Shown piece by piece: positions 13,874-15,868 of a stretch of DNA of 15,868 nucleotides. A program made the translations under genes and the position numbers. Positions within the stretch are counted from its first letter, which is position 1. The number at the start of each line of letters is the position of its first letter. The stretch comes from an uncultured Lachnospiraceae bacterium (GTDB taxonomy: Bacteria; Bacillota; Clostridia; Lachnospirales; Lachnospiraceae), in the NCBI GenBank assembly GCA_947625995.1, contig CANQQN010000015.1:1-15868 (forward strand), in the 5' to 3' direction. The notes beneath the pieces were generated by a model. That model was not told the DNA's origin, searched no databases, and saw nothing but the letters and a program-made list of their open reading frames with translations.

Positions 13874-15868
13874 TTACTCTACGCTTTTCAGGGATTCTAC
13901 CATATCGATCTTTTTCAGGCTGTAATGCATGATACCGTTGACGCAGGCCGCGAAAATACCCGTCAGGAGGATGCTGAACAGGTAGCTGGAAAAGCGAATG
14001 GTCCTTCCGAACATCACCATGTCCAGTTCCGCGGTCAGGATCACGAATCTGTGCAGGATTACACCGAAGACCAGACCGATCACAATGCCGATCACCGTCA
14101 GAACCAGATTTTCCCTGAGCACATACATCGTCAGTTCTCCGTCATAGAAGCCCAGAACCTTGATGCTCGCCAGTTCCCGGCGCCGTTCTGTGATGTTGAT
14201 GTGGTTTAAGTTGTAGAGCACCACAAACGCCAGCAGCGCGGCGGATACGATCAGTACCACGATGATCAGGTTCATGTTTTTCAACATGTCGCTGATGGTG
14301 CGCTCCATGGCGGAATTAAACAGGATCGTGCTGACCGCGTCCAGCGCCAGATACTTTTCTCCCATGGCATTTTCAAATTCCTGCGTATCTTTTCCGTTTA
14401 TGGTCAGGATCTCGTTGTAGGAAGGCTCTCCGCCGTAAAGCTTCTCATACTGCGGGACGGACATATAGATATAATGCCTGAAATAATTCTCCGTCACGGC
14501 GTTCACCTTCACCTTGACACGGTAGTTTTCACTGTCCATCATATAAATGGTGTCGCCGGCCTTCACATGCAAAAGCTTTGCAAGCTTTTCGGTGATCACA
14601 ACGCCTTCATCCTCTATCCCGTAAACTTTGTCGTCACCGCGTTTTTTCAGGTTCATATATTTTGCGAAGCCCTCGCTGTCTTCGGCAACCGTCAGGTAAG
14701 CGGATTCTGTTTTATCACCCTTGCCCACGTCCATGGCGGCCTTGTAGACATACATATAGCTCTTAATATCTTTATCCTGCTTCAGGACCTCCTCCAGTTC
14801 CTCCAACGGCGCAACGTCATTGTTGTCCAGCAGGATCTCCGCATGGTATTTCTGGATCTTTCCAAACTGACGCTCTCCGATGGCGTTCACACTGTTCTTT
14901 AGTCCGAAGCCTACCAAAAGCAGCGCGGTGGAAGCGGCGATCCCGAATATGGTCATGAAAAACCGTTTTTTGTAACGGACCATATTTCTCACTGCGGCTT
15001 TTCTTGAAAAATTAAGCCTGCTCCAGAGCCAGTCCCACTTCTCCAGAAATACCCTTTTCCCTTCTCTGGGCGCTTCCGGACGCATAAGCTGCGCCGGCAC
15101 AGCCGCCAAGATCCGATAGCACGCCGCGAAGGCCGCGACTGTGGTGCACAGGACCGCTATCAGCACGGAGGATACCGAATACCAGAAATGAAGGGGCGCT
15201 TTCGTGGCCGGAAGGGCATAATACAGGATCCTGTAAGCCCGGATGATCACTCTCGGCAAAATGGTCTGCCCCAGAATCAGTCCTAGGATACCGCCGGCAA
15301 GACTTGCCAAAAGCGCGTAACAAATGTACTTTGCGGCGATCTCATAGTTCTCATAGCCAAGGGCCTTCAGCGTACCTACCTGCATCCGCTGCTCTTCCAC
15401 CATTCTGGTAATGGAAGTGAGGCTGACAAGGGCCGCCACCAAGAAAAAGATCAGGGGAAATACGCTCCCGATGGCGCCTACCCGGTCCGCGTCCTGCGCC
15501 AGTCCCTCATAGGACTGGATATAGCTTCTGTCAAGCACATTCCACTCCGGCACTTGCATTTTCAAAAGCTGCCGTTTTTTATCATTCAGTTCCTCGGTAG
15601 CCTCTTTCATCTTCTGACGGCTTTCCGTATACTGCTTTTCGTACTCTTCCTTGCCCTTATCAAGCTCCGACTGCGCGCCCGCAACCTCCGTCTGAGAATC
15701 GGCAACAGAGGTCTGGCCCGCCTCGATGGCTTTCTTTGCGGCATCCAAAGCCAGATTGCCCGCGTCAAGGGTAGCCTTCTGCTGCGCATAATCCGCTTCC
15801 CCAAGGGCCAGTTGGGCAATAGCGGCATTTAAATCCGCCTGAACGGGAAGTAAGGCGAATGACGCGTG
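13874..15868 (-). CDS. large FtsX/MacB-like ABC transporter permease, 5' end outside the window
   Basis: The frame is open to the right edge, so only the last 664 residues are seen. It opens in a hydrophilic, Ala/Gln/Glu/Lys-rich coiled coil (about visible residues 10-105, with repeats such as ALGEADYAQQ, SELDKGKEEYEKQ), which lies outside the membrane in this class. Then follow three helices of the first FtsX domain, beginning GAIGSVFPLIFFLVAALVSL and containing the hallmark RMVEEQRMQVGTLKALGYEN. After a cytoplasmic linker comes a second half starting at KRFFMTIFGIAASTALLLVG, an outer domain of about 200 residues, and the final FtsX helices with ERRRELASIKVLGFYDGE. Related clostridial proteins are over 1,000 residues and work with a MacB-type ATPase, probably encoded just upstream beyond the window. 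Substrate unknown; export or envelope remodelling is the usual idea. Confidence 0.9.
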   Translation of the reverse strand, partial: HASFALLPVQADLNAAIAQLALGEADYAQQKATLDAGNLALDAAKKAIEAGQTSVADSQTEVAGAQSELDKGKEEYEKQYTESRQKMKEATEELNDKKRQLLKMQVPEWNVLDRSYIQSYEGLAQDADRVGAIGSVFPLIFFLVAALVSLTSITRMVEEQRMQVGTLKALGYENYEIAAKYICYALLASLAGGILGLILGQTILPRVIIRAYRILYYALPATKAPLHFWYSVSSVLIAVLCTTVAAFAACYRILAAVPAQLMRPEAPREGKRVFLEKWDWLWSRLNFSRKAAVRNMVRYKKRFFMTIFGIAASTALLLVGFGLKNSVNAIGERQFGKIQKYHAEILLDNNDVAPLEELEEVLKQDKDIKSYMYVYKAAMDVGKGDKTESAYLTVAEDSEGFAKYMNLKKRGDDKVYGIEDEGVVITEKLAKLLHVKAGDTIYMMDSENYRVKVKVNAVTENYFRHYIYMSVPQYEKLYGGEPSYNEILTINGKDTQEFENAMGEKYLALDAVSTILFNSAMERTISDMLKNMNLIIVVLIVSAALLAFVVLYNLNHINITERRRELASIKVLGFYDGELTMYVLRENLVLTVIGIVIGLVFGVILHRFVILTAELDMVMFGRTIRFSSYLFSILLTGIFAACVNGIMHYSLKKIDMVESLKSVE

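Noticed and set aside
15746..15748. TTG at 15746-15748 as the start of the FtsX-type permease
   Set aside because: The frame remains open and coiled-coil-like to the right edge of the window, and the known domain layout requires a long N-terminal part.

Overview
The window looks like chromosomal DNA of a Gram-positive, low-to-moderate GC Firmicute. A Lachnospiraceae-type gut clostridium is the most likely source. This rests on strong AGGAGG-type ribosome binding sites, TTGACA/TATAAT-type promoters with 17-base spacers in AT-rich gaps, lipobox lipoproteins, a DUF2975/YozG-like regulator pair, a YtrA-like GntR regulator with ABC-2 exporter genes, and a very large FtsX-type permease. There are no rRNA or tRNA genes and no CRISPR array, and I recognise no transposase or integrase. 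The organism is inferred; nothing in the window names it.

Region 1 (1-2573) is a small regulatory and remnant zone. A broken XRE-type regulator gene (131 to about 789, +) has lost its DNA-recognition part and is frame-disrupted. It runs head-on into a three-gene minus-strand group: a DUF2975 membrane protein (1453-1932), a 76-residue YozG-like XRE regulator (1129-1359) and a small three-helix membrane protein (702-1091) whose 3' end reads into the antisense of the broken regulator. Upstream of this group lies a gene-free stretch of about 640 bases. It holds a strong minus-strand promoter, a very AT-rich segment, and a direct array of five 20-base iteron-like repeats (2234-2333), followed by the promoter and operator of the next operon.

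Region 2 (2574-5827, +) is a compact, translationally coupled three-gene operon: a YtrA-like GntR repressor, an ABC ATPase, and an ABC-2-type permease with a long C-terminal soluble domain. The promoter is immediately followed by a perfect 7-7-7 inverted repeat, a good candidate autoregulatory operator. The operon ends at a terminator that also serves the convergent gene.

Region 3 (5894-7726, -) is a single two-domain family 2 glycosyltransferase gene with its own promoter. Region 4 (7911-13653, -) is a complete oligopeptide ABC transporter operon in the order oppB-oppC-oppD-oppF-oppA. Its promoter lies about 170 bases upstream of oppB, and a strong intrinsic terminator hairpin sits between promoter and oppB, suggesting transcription attenuation or a small leader RNA. 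Region 5 (13874-15868, -) is the C-terminal 664 residues of a large FtsX/MacB-like permease with an extracytoplasmic coiled coil, cut by the right edge.

Most of the coding content belongs to known families. The features most worth a second look are the iteron-like array with its AT-rich flank and no replication gene nearby, the opp leader terminator, the operator in front of the gntR operon, and the remnant junction at about 780-790.
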